NCBI RefSeq assembly: GCF_027587195.1
Contig: NZ_JAPDDP010000016.1
Location: 1-64,000 of the forward strand
DNA: 64,000 bases
Source: Solirubrobacter phytolaccae
GTDB lineage: Bacteria > Actinomycetota > Thermoleophilia > Solirubrobacterales > Solirubrobacteraceae
Direction: 5' to 3'
Shown here: positions 15,284 through 24,624 of the stretch, piece after piece
Layout: each line of letters begins with the position of its first letter
Numbering within the stretch: the first letter of the stretch is position 1
Program-made: the position numbers and the translations under genes
The notes under the pieces: generated by a model
The model's input: only the letters and a program-made list of their open reading frames with translations
Database searches by the model: none
Told to the model about the DNA's origin: nothing

Positions 15284-18166
15284 CTACGGGTTCGTCGTCG
15301 AAAGCGTGAAGGTCAGCGTCTTCGAGTAGGAACCGGTGCGCAGCGGATCGGTCTTCTTGATCAGCTGCTTGAACGTGATGTCGACCTTCTCGTTGGAGGT
15401 CGGGCCGGTCCACGCGGACTTCGAGAAGGCCACGCGCAGCGGCTCGGCGAGCGTGAACGCGCCGTTGGCCAGGAAGCCCGGCTCGGACACCGTCAGCGCC
15501 GCGTCACCCGCGGTGGAGATGATCGTCGCGTCCGTCTGCGCCGTGTACTCCTTGTCGGCGCCCGGCGTGAACGCGCCGAACGTCGCCGGAGCGCCGAGCG
15601 CCAGCGACAGCGTGGCCGGAACGGTCCCACCGGCGGGGCCGGTGGTCGACGTGTACGGGTTCACGCCGAGGTGCTTCATCGCCTCGAACACGAGCGACTT
15701 GCGCTTGGCCCGGTCCGCCACGTTCTCCAGGCCGAAGCCCCACAGCAGCGTGTCGTCGGTCGAGACGCCGGCGAACTGGGTCGCGCCCGAGATCGTGTGC
15801 GTGCCCTTCGAGGACGCGAACCACGGGAACAGCGCGGGCGCCAGCGTCGACGAGGTCGGCACGAAGCCCGGCAGGTACGACTGGCCCGTCAGCGAGAACG
15901 CCGCCGAGAACGGCGACACGCCCGTGATCGTGCGCGTGAGCACGGCGGCCTCGGTCTGCGCGACGTTGGTCCGCGAGCTGCCCGCGCCCATCCAGTAGGT
16001 CAGGAAGTCGTTGGACACCTGCACGCAGTTCTCGAGCTGGCCGGACGCGTTGCCGGTGTTCGAGCACTGCGGCGCCGCCGGGACGCGCCCGAGCGGGTTG
16101 TAGGAGTACTGCGACCACGCGCCCTGGAGCGCGCGCTGGCCGGCGACGAGCACCTTGCCGCCCTCGTTGAGGTAGTCGCGGACGGCGATGATCTGGTCGT
16201 CGAAGACCTTCGAGACGCCGGTCGTCTGGCCGGGGTCACGCACGTAGTCGTCCGTGCCCGTGTACCAGATGACGGCCTTGTAGTGGCTGAGCACGCCGTC
16301 GACGTCCGCGAGGTTGCGGCTCTGCGCGTCGAAGTCGTAGACGTCGGCCGGGATGCCGGCGTCGGCGAGCGCCTCGAGGTAGGTCGCGAGGTAGCTCGGA
16401 CCCGTGCCCGGGGCCGCGTTGGGCGAGGTCCCGCTGTAGTCCTCGGCGGCCAGCACGAGCACCTGGCTCCCGCGACCGAGCGCGGACGCCATGAACGTGA
16501 ACGCGTCGGCGGTCTTGCCGCCGGCCTCGAACCACACCTTCACGCTGTCGCCGGCCTTGAAGCCGGAGACCGCGCCGCGCATGTGGTGGTAGTAGACGCC
16601 GGACTCGCCGTAGCGCTCGCCGCCGTCGAACTCCGTCGTCGGGCCGCTCTGGACCGCGCCGCCGTTGATCTGCCACTTGACCGTCACGTCACCGAGCGCG
16701 CGGCGCGTGTTGACCTCGACGACCTGCGAGCCGACGCCGTAGGACGTCGAAAAGGGCGCCGGCACGAAGTCCGGGATCTTCGCGTTGATGTGCGAGGACG
16801 GCTGGTCGGGCGTGGGCGCCGACTTCGCGAGGTCGAGCATGAACGGCAGGTTCTTGGCGAACACGGCCTGCACGTCGGACTCGCGGTCCTGGAACACGAA
16901 GCCGCTCGGGTTGTTGCTGCCCGGGGAGCGCGTGCCGCCGACCGCACCGCCGGAGCCGCCGTCGAGCTCGACCGTGTAGCCGAGGACGTTCTCCTGGAGG
17001 TACATCGTGTCGGTGATCTCGCCGTTGGTGGTGTAGAGCTCACCGCCGACGTCGGGGTCGTAGCCGGCCACGGCCGGGACGCGGTCGGTGCCGGCGAGCG
17101 ACTCCATCAGCGGGTTGTCGCCGCCGTAGGTCTCCACCTGCCAGCCGACCGGGTACAGGACGAGCTGCGCGTACGAGTGGTAGTCGATGTAGAACTCGGG
17201 CTTGATCCGCGTCATCAGCTCGTGGAACGACTTGACCTCGGGCTCGGACTCGGGGGTCGGGCCGCGGTAGGTGTCGCTCGACGGCGTGTTGGACGCGCCC
17301 TCGTTGTCGTAGCGCCACTTCTCGGAGAAGTTGCGGTTGGTGTCGATGCCGTCGCCGGACTGGATCGTGCCGTTGCCGTTCGTGTCGCGCAGGTTCTTGC
17401 GCCACAGGCGGGTGGACGAGCTCTGGAACGTGTAGTCGTAGCCGTCCGGGTTCAGGACCGGGATGAACCACGTCTCGGTCGACTGCAGGACCGCCGGGAT
17501 GCCGGAGGCGTCGTCGGTCGCGTGCTCGAGGTAGTACTGGAAGCCGCGACGCACGACCTCGGCCGAGATCCACTCGCGCGCGTGCTGCGCGCCGTGGAAC
17601 ATCACGCCGGGCTTGCCGCCGTCGGCGACCGTGTTGGCGTTGGCCGTGACCTTGTAGGCGACGAGGTCCAGGCCGTTGAGCGACTGGCCGTAGACGACGC
17701 GCTTGACGAGCGTCGGGTTGGCGGACGCGAGCGTGTCGTAGTACGTCTTGAGGTTCACCGGGGCGCCGCTGGCGTCGACCGCCCCCGAGCACGTCGTCTG
17801 GCACGCCGCGGGCTTGAGCGCGTACGGCCGGAAGACGTCGTAGCCCCACGTGGGATCGGCGAGCGGGATGCCCGCCGCGAGCGCGGCCGTGGTCGCCGTG
17901 AGCTCCTTGCCGACCGGGGCGATGTCGTAGCCCTTGGCCTCGAGCCGATCGGCCTGCGCCGGCGTGGCGACGATGCCGGTCCTGCCGGGCGCGTCCGCGC
18001 CCTCTGTCACGTCATAGCCCTCGGCGCCGAGCGTCTTGAGCTCAGCATCCGTGCCGGTGACGATGTATTGGTTCAGCGGTTCCGCGCGATCGGCAGCCAG
18101 CGCAGGCTGCGTGAGACCGAGCGAAACCAGGGCGCCGACCATGGCGCCGAGGTAGACCCTCCGCAT
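15284..18166 (-). CDS. Secreted M14-family zinc carboxypeptidase
   Basis: 960 residues with signal peptide (MRRVYLGAMVGALVSLGL, cleavage near PALAADRAEP). After a propeptide-like region, the M14 domain shows Zn ligands His and Glu in GAQHAREWIS (about residue 195), the substrate-carboxylate Arg in DTNRNF, the third ligand His in IDYHSYAQLVLYPVGW and the general base Glu in YTVELDG. The C-terminal half (from about 450) has beta-rich domains and a ThuA/GATase-like segment (VWYTGTDDYV, LNEGGKVLVAGQ). It should digest peptides outside the cell. It stands alone; the length is well above classical carboxypeptidases because of the C-terminal domains. Confidence 0.9.
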   Translation of the reverse strand: MRRVYLGAMVGALVSLGLTQPALAADRAEPLNQYIVTGTDAELKTLGAEGYDVTEGADAPGRTGIVATPAQADRLEAKGYDIAPVGKELTATTAALAAGIPLADPTWGYDVFRPYALKPAACQTTCSGAVDASGAPVNLKTYYDTLASANPTLVKRVVYGQSLNGLDLVAYKVTANANTVADGGKPGVMFHGAQHAREWISAEVVRRGFQYYLEHATDDASGIPAVLQSTETWFIPVLNPDGYDYTFQSSSTRLWRKNLRDTNGNGTIQSGDGIDTNRNFSEKWRYDNEGASNTPSSDTYRGPTPESEPEVKSFHELMTRIKPEFYIDYHSYAQLVLYPVGWQVETYGGDNPLMESLAGTDRVPAVAGYDPDVGGELYTTNGEITDTMYLQENVLGYTVELDGGSGGAVGGTRSPGSNNPSGFVFQDRESDVQAVFAKNLPFMLDLAKSAPTPDQPSSHINAKIPDFVPAPFSTSYGVGSQVVEVNTRRALGDVTVKWQINGGAVQSGPTTEFDGGERYGESGVYYHHMRGAVSGFKAGDSVKVWFEAGGKTADAFTFMASALGRGSQVLVLAAEDYSGTSPNAAPGTGPSYLATYLEALADAGIPADVYDFDAQSRNLADVDGVLSHYKAVIWYTGTDDYVRDPGQTTGVSKVFDDQIIAVRDYLNEGGKVLVAGQRALQGAWSQYSYNPLGRVPAAPQCSNTGNASGQLENCVQVSNDFLTYWMGAGSSRTNVAQTEAAVLTRTITGVSPFSAAFSLTGQSYLPGFVPTSSTLAPALFPWFASSKGTHTISGATQFAGVSTDDTLLWGFGLENVADRAKRKSLVFEAMKHLGVNPYTSTTGPAGGTVPATLSLALGAPATFGAFTPGADKEYTAQTDATIISTAGDAALTVSEPGFLANGAFTLAEPLRVAFSKSAWTGPTSNEKVDITFKQLIKKTDPLRTGSYSKTLTFTLSTTNP

Positions 18167-18219
18167 TGCGCGAAGCTACAGGAGCTCCGCGCGGCGGTCA
18201 TCGCCCGAACGACCAGGTC

Positions 18220-19404
18220 TCAGAGCCCGTATGAGCGCCCGATGACATCGAGCATGATCTCGTCCGTGCCGGCGCCGATCCGGTTGAGCCGCAGGTCCCG
18301 CCAGGCGCGCTCGATCTGGTACTCCCGCATGTAGCCCGCGCCGCCGAAGATCTGCAGGCACTCGTCGGCGACCTCGTTGCACATCTGCGCGGAGTCCAGC
18401 TTGGCCATCGAGATCTCGCGCACGGGGTACTCGCCGTTCGCGAAGCGCCACGCCGTCGAGTAGACGAGCTGGCGGGAGCGCTCGATCTTGGTCGCCATCG
18501 CCGCGAACTTGTGGCGGATGACCTGGAAGTGGCCGATCTCGCGGCCGAACGCCTTGCGCTCCATCGCGTAGGCGAGCGTGCGGTCGAAGGCGCGCTGGGC
18601 GCCGGCGACGCAGCCCGCGGCGCCGATCAGCCGCTCGCCCTGGAGCTCCCACATGATGTGGTAGAAGCCCTTGCCGACCTGGCCGAGCACGGCGGTGTCG
18701 GGCACGCGCACGTCGTTGAAGGCGAGCAGCGCAGTGTCGCTCGCGTGCATCCCCAGCTTTTCGAGCTTCTTCTCGCGGATGACCCCGGGCGCGTCCATGT
18801 CGACGATGAACAGCGTGAAGCCGTCGTAGCCGGCGTCCACGTCCGTCTTGGTCACGAGCACGATGAAGTCCGCGCGCGACCCGTTCGTGATGTAGGTCTT
18901 GGAGCCGTTGATGACCCACTCGTCGCCATCGCGCACGGCGCGCGTGCGGATGCCCTTGACGTCGCTGCCCGCGTCGGGCTCGGTGATGCCCAGGCAGGCG
19001 ATCTTCTCGCCGCGGATCGCCGGCGCCAGGTAGCTCTGCTTCTGCGCCTCGCTGCCGAACTGCAGGATCGGCGGCGTGGCCATGTCCGTGTGCACCGCGA
19101 TCCCCATCGCGAGCCCGCCGGAGCCCGAGTGCGAGAGCTCCTCGGCCAGCACGAGGTTGCAGAAGTAGTCCCCGCCCTGACCGCCGTAGGCCTCTGGCAT
19201 CGAGAGCCCGAGGAAGCCCAGCTCCCCCATACGGGGGAACACGGAATCCGGGAACGTCGTCTCCTCCCACTCCTCGGCGTGGGGCGCCAGCTCCTTCACG
19301 ACGTAGCTGTGGATGGACTCGCGGAGCGCCTCGTGCTCCTCGGTGAAGATGAAGTGACGCCGCGGCGCGGCGTGGTCGGGCTTCTGGACTTCGGTCGCGG
19401 CCAT
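18220..19404 (-). CDS. Acyl-CoA dehydrogenase
   Basis: 394 residues, the usual length. FAD/substrate signatures CLGITEPDAGSDV and YITNGSRADFIVLV, then KAFGREIGHFQVIRHKFA and the C-terminal FGGAGYMREYQIERAWRD and GAGTDEIM. At the position where medium-chain enzymes have the catalytic Glu (YEGT), this one reads IGAGT, the pattern of isovaleryl-CoA and long-chain dehydrogenases in which the base comes from another helix. It oxidises an acyl-CoA to an enoyl-CoA and passes electrons to ETF. It diverges from an enoyl-CoA hydratase gene, a natural next step. Probably leaderless: TATCGT, six bases, ATG. Confidence 0.9.
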   Translation of the reverse strand: MAATEVQKPDHAAPRRHFIFTEEHEALRESIHSYVVKELAPHAEEWEETTFPDSVFPRMGELGFLGLSMPEAYGGQGGDYFCNLVLAEELSHSGSGGLAMGIAVHTDMATPPILQFGSEAQKQSYLAPAIRGEKIACLGITEPDAGSDVKGIRTRAVRDGDEWVINGSKTYITNGSRADFIVLVTKTDVDAGYDGFTLFIVDMDAPGVIREKKLEKLGMHASDTALLAFNDVRVPDTAVLGQVGKGFYHIMWELQGERLIGAAGCVAGAQRAFDRTLAYAMERKAFGREIGHFQVIRHKFAAMATKIERSRQLVYSTAWRFANGEYPVREISMAKLDSAQMCNEVADECLQIFGGAGYMREYQIERAWRDLRLNRIGAGTDEIMLDVIGRSYGL

Positions 19405-19410
19405 AGCGGC

Positions 19411-19416
19411 ACGATA
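19411..19416 (-). promoter_or_regulatory. -10 box of acyl-CoA dehydrogenase gene (leaderless)
   Basis: TATCGT on the minus strand is followed by exactly six bases and then the ATG at 19404. Confidence 0.6.
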
Positions 19417-19442
19417 CGCGCTGCGGATAGGCTCGACTGCCG

Positions 19443-20225
19443 ATGGGTTTCACCACTCTGCGATACGGCGTCCGGGATCACGTCGCGACCATCGCCATGG
19501 ATCGTCCCGAGGCGCGCAACGCGCTCTCGGACGAGCTGCTCGACGACCTGCTGGGCGCGTTCGCGAACGCCCGCTCCGACGACGACGTGCGCGTGGTCGT
19601 GCTCACCTCCACGCACGAGAAGGTCTTCTCCGCGGGCGGCGACCTCAAGGGCTTCACGGCCGAGGATCCGCTCGTGCACAAGCACTTCGCGAGCGAGCGC
19701 TTCGTCGCGCTCTTCCAGGCGATCGGCGGGCTCGGCAAGCCGACGCTGTGCGCCGCGAACGGCCACGTGCTCGCCGGCGCGCTCGGCGTCGCGCTCGCCT
19801 GCGACCTGATCATCGCCAAGGAGTCCACGCGCTTCGGGACGCCCGAGATCAACGTCGGGGTGTTCCCGTTCATGATCATGGCGCTGATCTACCGCAACGT
19901 CGGGCGCAAGAAGACGAACGAGCTGCTGCTGCTCGGCGAGCAGATCTCCGCCGCCGAAGCCGAGCGGATCGGCATCGTCAACCGGGTCGTGCCGGACGCG
20001 GAGTTCGACGCGGCGGTCGCCGACTGGGCGGGCAAGCTCGCGGCCAAGTCGCCGCTGCTGATGCGCATGGGCAAGGCCGCGATGTACCGCCAGCAGGACA
20101 TGGCGTTCGCCGACGCGCTCGAGTACCTGCACGCGCAGCTCTCGCTCGCCTTCTCGACCGACGACATCAAGGAGGGCGTGACCGCCTTCATGGAGAAGCG
20201 GGAGCCGGTGTGGACCGGCCGCTGA
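19443..20225 (+). CDS. Enoyl-CoA hydratase/isomerase family protein
   Basis: 260 residues. Crotonase motifs: FSAGGDLKGF (first oxyanion Gly) near residue 62, NGHVLAGALGVALACDLIIA near 105, FGTPEINVGVFPF near 135 (Glu in PEINVG is one of the two usual catalytic carboxylates), and C-terminal FSTDDIKEGVTAFMEKREP. Likely hydrates the product of the divergent acyl-CoA dehydrogenase. First gene of a seven-gene tightly packed run; the next gene begins 16 bp inside it. Confidence 0.9.
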   Translation: MGFTTLRYGVRDHVATIAMDRPEARNALSDELLDDLLGAFANARSDDDVRVVVLTSTHEKVFSAGGDLKGFTAEDPLVHKHFASERFVALFQAIGGLGKPTLCAANGHVLAGALGVALACDLIIAKESTRFGTPEINVGVFPFMIMALIYRNVGRKKTNELLLLGEQISAAEAERIGIVNRVVPDAEFDAAVADWAGKLAAKSPLLMRMGKAAMYRQQDMAFADALEYLHAQLSLAFSTDDIKEGVTAFMEKREPVWTGR

Positions 20226-20983
20226 GCGTCACCGCCCTCCGCTGCCGGACCTCGGACCGGACGCCCGGCGGCTCCCGCGGGGCCGAGGCCCTGGCGCTCG
20301 CGCTCGATCCCGACGCGCGCCTCGTGGGGTCATACGGCAAACCTCGCATTGCCAACTGGGACGCGGACCTGAGAGATTCGCACGGCTGCTTGCTCGAGGC
20401 TGGAGGGCAGGTGGACGACATGCTCGCCGATGGCCGCTTCCCCGTGCTCACCTCATCCGACTGCTCGATCTGCATGACGACCTTCCAGGCCGTCACCCGC
20501 CACGAGCCGGATGCGCGCGTGCTGTGGCTGGACGCGCACGGCGACTACAACACGCCGGACACGACCCCGTCGGGCTTCCTCGGCGGCATGTGCCTGTCCG
20601 CGGCGTGCGGCGTGTGGGACGCGGGCTTCGAGAAGTCGATCGACCCCGCGCGCGTGCTCATGTGTGGCGTGCGTGACCTCGACGCGGGCGAGCGCGTGCT
20701 CGTCGACACGACCGGCGTCAAGAACCTGCGGCCGTCGGACGTCGCGAGCCGGCTCGCGGGCCAGAAGGTCTACGTGCACCTGGACCTCGACGTGCTGGAC
20801 CCGGACATCCTGCCTTCGCAGTTCGCGGTGCCGGGTGGGCTGTCGGACACGGGCCTGCGGACGCTGCTCGGCCAGGTCGCCGAGCAGTGCGAGATCGTGG
20901 GCCTCGAGGTGACCGCGTTCGAGTACCCGGAGCCCGCGAACGTGGAGCTCGTCGAGTCGATCGTGCGGGTGGTCCTGCCATGA
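20210..20983 (+). CDS. Arginase/agmatinase-family ureohydrolase
   Basis: 257 residues. Metal motifs 2 and 3 are intact: DAHGDYNT (DAHxD) and DLDVLDP (DxDxxDP). Motif 1, usually GGDHS, reads TSSDCS, so the His ligand of the first Mn is Cys, as in some superfamily members. The C-terminal Glu in LEVTAFEYPEPAN is where substrate-guanidinium contacts occur. The substrate could be a guanidino or formimino compound. GTG 20210 is the only in-frame start before the conserved region and overlaps the upstream gene by 16 bp. Its position inside an acyl-CoA operon is unexpected. Confidence 0.75.
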   Translation: MDRPLSVTALRCRTSDRTPGGSRGAEALALALDPDARLVGSYGKPRIANWDADLRDSHGCLLEAGGQVDDMLADGRFPVLTSSDCSICMTTFQAVTRHEPDARVLWLDAHGDYNTPDTTPSGFLGGMCLSAACGVWDAGFEKSIDPARVLMCGVRDLDAGERVLVDTTGVKNLRPSDVASRLAGQKVYVHLDLDVLDPDILPSQFAVPGGLSDTGLRTLLGQVAEQCEIVGLEVTAFEYPEPANVELVESIVRVVLP

Positions 20984-21933
20984 CCGGCGTCGGCGATCCG
21001 CGCCGCCTCGCGGCCCTGGCCGAGACCGGCCTGCTCGAGAACAACTCCGAGGCCGCGTTCGACCGCGTCACGCGGCTCGTCGCCGAGGTCCTGCACGTCC
21101 CCGTCGCGCTGTTCACGCTGATCACCGAGGATCGCCAGGTGTTCAAGAGCTCGGTCGGGCTCGGGCACGTGCGCGAGACGCCGCTCTCGCACTCGTTCTG
21201 CAAGTACGTCGTGGAGTCCGGCGGCCCGCTCGAGGTCGTCGACGCGCGTGAGCATCCGAAGGTGCGCGACAACCCGGCGATCGAGGACTTCGGCGTCGTC
21301 TCCTACCTCGGCATCCCGCTCACGACCTCCCACGGCGAGCGCCTCGGCGCGCTGTGCGCCGTCGACCACGAGCCGCGCCAGTGGACGGGCCGCGACCAGG
21401 GTGTGCTGGAGGACCTCGCGGGCGCGGCGATGGCCGAGGTGGAGCTGAGGCGTGCGAACCGCGCGGTGGCGGCGGCCGCGGCCGAGCTGCACTTCGCGGC
21501 GACGCACGACACGCTCACCCGCCTCGGCAACCGCCGCGCGCTGCTCGACGACCTCGGGCAGCTGCTCGAGGACGGGCACCCCGCGACGTTCGCGCTCTTC
21601 GACCTGCACGGCATGCGCGGCTACAACGACGCGCACGGGCACGTCGCCGGCGACGCGCTGCTGGCGCGGCTCGGCGCCCGTCTGGAGAGCATCCTCGTCG
21701 GCCACGGCCACGTGTACCGGCTCGGCGGCGTGCAGCTGTGCGCGCTGCTGGACGAGGGCACGGCCGAGGTCGTCGCCGCGGCCTGCACCGGGGTGCGCGA
21801 TCGCGCCAGCGGCGTGCGCTGTCGCGGCGTCACCGTGGACCTGCCGAGGGAAGGCGGCTCCGTCGCCGCCGTGCTGCGCCTCGCCGACGCGCGGCTGGCA
21901 GGCTACGGATATGTTGCGACCGCTGGCCGCTGA
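20980..21933 (+). CDS. GAF domain protein with degenerate GGDEF domain
   Basis: 317 residues. GAF domain at about 10-160 (FDRVTRLVAEVLHVPVALFTLI, ETPLSHSFCKYVVESG, GVVSYLGIPLTT), then a GGDEF-type domain (DTLTRLGNRRALLDDL). The signature loop reads RLGGVQLCAL in place of GGDEF/GGEEF, and the domain is short, so it should not make cyclic di-GMP; it may bind GTP or a partner. The start overlaps the previous stop (ATGA) and the carboxylase gene begins 23 bp before its end, so it is translated as part of the acyl-CoA operon. Confidence 0.8.
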   Translation: MTGVGDPRRLAALAETGLLENNSEAAFDRVTRLVAEVLHVPVALFTLITEDRQVFKSSVGLGHVRETPLSHSFCKYVVESGGPLEVVDAREHPKVRDNPAIEDFGVVSYLGIPLTTSHGERLGALCAVDHEPRQWTGRDQGVLEDLAGAAMAEVELRRANRAVAAAAAELHFAATHDTLTRLGNRRALLDDLGQLLEDGHPATFALFDLHGMRGYNDAHGHVAGDALLARLGARLESILVGHGHVYRLGGVQLCALLDEGTAEVVAAACTGVRDRASGVRCRGVTVDLPREGGSVAAVLRLADARLAGYGYVATAGR

Positions 21934-23428
21934 GCTCGAGGAACGACGTGCCGCCGCCCGATTGGGCGGTGGAGAAGCGAAGATCGCCCGCCAGCACGAA
22001 GCGGGCAAGCTGACCGCACGCGAGCGGATCGCGCTGCTCACCGAAGACTTCACGGAGCTGGGCATCCACGCCCGCCCGCACTTCTCCCAGCGCGCGATGG
22101 ACGGCAAGGACGCGCCCGCCGACGGTGTGATCACGGGCTGGGGCCACGTGGACGGGCGGCCCGTCGCGATCGTCGCCTACGACTTCACGGTCATGGCCGG
22201 GGCGATGGGGATGACGGGCGAGATCAAGGTCGCGCGGGTGCGCGAGCTGGCGCTCAGCAAGCGGATCCCGATCGTGTGGCTGCTGGACTCCGCCGGCGCG
22301 CGGATCCAGGAGGCGGTCGGCGCGCAGTTCGCGCAGACGGGCGCACTGTTTCGCGAGCAGTCGGTGATGAGCGGCGTGGTCCCGCAGGTCGCCGCGGTGA
22401 TGGGGCCGTGCGCGGCGGGCACGGCGTACATCCCGGGGCTCGCCGACTTCGTGCCGATGGTCAGCGGGCGCGGGTCGATGGCGCTCGCCGGGCCGCACCT
22501 GGTGCGCGCCGCGATCGGCGAGGACGTCACGCCGGAGGAGCTCGGCGGGGCGCGCGTGCACTGCCGCAAGTCGGGCGTCGGGGACCTCGAGGTGGCCGAC
22601 GACGAGGAGTGCATCGCGCGCATCAAGGAGTACCTGTCGTACTTCCCTGCGCACTGCGAGCAGGCGCCGCCGCGGCTCCCGGTGTCCGACCCGGTGGACC
22701 GCATGGAGGACGCGCTGCTGGACGTCCTCCCGGAGTCCAATCGTAAGCCCTATGACATGTACGACGTGATCAAGCTGATCGTCGACGACGGCTCGTGGCT
22801 GGACCTGAAGCCCAAGTGGGCGAAGACGATCATCACGGCGTTCGCGCGGATGGGCGGGATGCCGGTCGGGATCGTCGCGTCCCAGCCGCGCCAACTCGGC
22901 GGCATCCTCGACAACGACTCCGCCGACAAGGCCGCGCGCTTCGTCCAGCTGTGCGACGCGTTCGGGATCCCGCTGGTGTTCCTCGTCGACGTGCCCGGCT
23001 TCATGGTCGGCACGAAGGTCGAGCAGGCCGGGATCATCCGCCACGGCGCGAAGATGCTGCACGCGGTGGCGTCCGCCACGGTGCCCAAGATCACGGTCGT
23101 GCTGCGCAAGGCCTACGGCGCCGGCTACTACGTGATGAACGGTCGCGCCTACGAGCCCGACCTCATCGTCGCCTGGCCGTCGGCGGAGATCTCCGTGATG
23201 GGCGCGGAGGGCGCCGCCGAGATCCTGTTCCGCGACGCGCCGAACAAGGCCGACATGGTCGACGCCTACCGCAAGATGATCGACGTCTACATCGCGGCGA
23301 GCAACGGCATGATCGACGACGTCATCGATCCGCGCGAGACGCGTCCCACGATCATCAAGGCGCTGCGACTCGCAGAAGGCAAGAAATTGGAGCGTCCTTA
23401 CCGCAAGCGGGGTGTGATCCCCGTTTGA
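21911..23428 (+). CDS. Acyl-CoA carboxylase, carboxyltransferase (beta) subunit
   Basis: 505 residues, matching PccB/AccD-type subunits. N-terminal and C-terminal crotonase-like halves: LDSAGARIQE with the following GAQFAQTGALF binds acyl-CoA/biotin, GPCAAGTAYIPGLADFV, and in the second half VDVPGFMVGTKVEQAGIIRHGAKML and KAYGAGYYVMNGRA. It transfers CO2 from carboxybiotin to an acyl-CoA such as propionyl-, butyryl- or methylcrotonyl-CoA. A free biotin carrier is at 11427-11639, with no biotin carboxylase in the window. ATG 21911 lies inside the end of the GAF gene. Confidence 0.9.
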   Translation: MLRPLAAELEERRAAARLGGGEAKIARQHEAGKLTARERIALLTEDFTELGIHARPHFSQRAMDGKDAPADGVITGWGHVDGRPVAIVAYDFTVMAGAMGMTGEIKVARVRELALSKRIPIVWLLDSAGARIQEAVGAQFAQTGALFREQSVMSGVVPQVAAVMGPCAAGTAYIPGLADFVPMVSGRGSMALAGPHLVRAAIGEDVTPEELGGARVHCRKSGVGDLEVADDEECIARIKEYLSYFPAHCEQAPPRLPVSDPVDRMEDALLDVLPESNRKPYDMYDVIKLIVDDGSWLDLKPKWAKTIITAFARMGGMPVGIVASQPRQLGGILDNDSADKAARFVQLCDAFGIPLVFLVDVPGFMVGTKVEQAGIIRHGAKMLHAVASATVPKITVVLRKAYGAGYYVMNGRAYEPDLIVAWPSAEISVMGAEGAAEILFRDAPNKADMVDAYRKMIDVYIAASNGMIDDVIDPRETRPTIIKALRLAEGKKLERPYRKRGVIPV

Positions 23429-23441
23429 GTGGGTAAACGAC

Positions 23442-24614
23442 TTGCGCGTGACCGATCGCCATGTGCTTGATCAAGTGCCGGTCGCACTCCAGCTGTGGGA
23501 GCTCAGCCGGGGCATCCTGACCCGCTCCTGGGCGAGCGAGGAGGCGCGCCGGCGGATCGACCTCCCGTGCGAGGCTGATGCGCTCGCTGCGGCGTGCCAG
23601 GCGCAGGAGCCGATGGTGCTCGAGTGGCCCGGCGACCGCGAGCGCTGGTGGCGGGTGCAGATCATCCCGCTCGGCGGCACGTCGGTGCTCGCGGCGCTGG
23701 AGGACATCACCGCACGCCGCGCGCACCTGCGCTCGCTGCGGGCGTCCGAGCAGCTGAACGGCGAGATCCTCTCGCGCCTGCAGGAGGGCGTCGTCGTGAT
23801 CGACATGGAGGCCTGCGTGGTGGTCGTCAACGACGCCGCCGCGGCGCTGTTCGGCGTGACCGTCGAGGAGCTGGCGGACCGGCCGCTGGACGGCGTGCCC
23901 GTCGACCTGCTCGACGAGCGCGGGCACCTGCTGACCGACGAGCAGCTGCCGCTCACCCGCGCGCTGCGCGGCGAGGAGGTCTCCGACCAGGTCGTGCGCT
24001 TCGTGCGTCGCGACGGCTCGCTGCTGTGGGTCGAGATCCACGCGAACCCGCTGCGTGACGAGCACGGGGAGCAGTACGGTGCGGTCGCCTCCTACGACGA
24101 CGTCACCGAGCGGGTGGAGCAGAACCGGCGCACGCGCCACGAGGCCGACCACGACGCGCTGACCGGGCTCGCGAACCGGCGGGCGCTCGAGCGGACGCTG
24201 GAGGCCGCGCTGGGGCGGGCGGGTGCGCGCTCCCGTGCGGTCGGCGTGGTCATGCTCGACCTGGACGGCTTCAAGGCCATCAACGACACCCGCGGGCACG
24301 CGGCGGGCGATCTCGCGTTGCGCGAGGTGGCGGCGCGGCTGCGGCGCTGCGTGCGCGAGCGCGACCTGGTCGCCCGGCTCGGCGGCGACGAGTTCGTGGT
24401 CGTGCTCACGGACCTCGAGCGCGCCGGCGCGGTGGCCGAAGCCGTGGAGCGCGTGCGCGAGGCGCTCGTCCCGGCGTTCGAGGAGATGGAGCTGGGCGCG
24501 GCGATCGGCGTGGCGCTGTACCCGTCCGACGGCGGGACGGCCGAGGACCTGCTCGCGCACGCCGATCGGGCGATGTACGTGGACAAGGGCGCGCGCAACG
24601 GCTCGTTGCGATAA
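23442..24614 (+). CDS. PAS-GGDEF diguanylate cyclase
   Basis: 390 residues. Soluble; a first PAS-like region (about 1-95), a clear PAS domain from ILSRLQEGVVVIDMEACVVVVNDAAA to VASYDDVTERVE with PAC-type end, then a complete GGDEF domain: DHDALTGLANRRAL, LDLDGFKAINDTRGHAAGD and active RLGGDEFVVVL. No RxxD inhibitory site is obvious. It should make cyclic di-GMP in response to a bound ligand. The start could be TTG 23442 or GTG 23448. It lies 13 bp after the carboxylase gene and 10 bp before the BKACE gene. Confidence 0.85.
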   Translation: MRVTDRHVLDQVPVALQLWELSRGILTRSWASEEARRRIDLPCEADALAAACQAQEPMVLEWPGDRERWWRVQIIPLGGTSVLAALEDITARRAHLRSLRASEQLNGEILSRLQEGVVVIDMEACVVVVNDAAAALFGVTVEELADRPLDGVPVDLLDERGHLLTDEQLPLTRALRGEEVSDQVVRFVRRDGSLLWVEIHANPLRDEHGEQYGAVASYDDVTERVEQNRRTRHEADHDALTGLANRRALERTLEAALGRAGARSRAVGVVMLDLDGFKAINDTRGHAAGDLALREVAARLRRCVRERDLVARLGGDEFVVVLTDLERAGAVAEAVERVREALVPAFEEMELGAAIGVALYPSDGGTAEDLLAHADRAMYVDKGARNGSLR

Positions 24615-24624
24615 GCCTTCGCGC

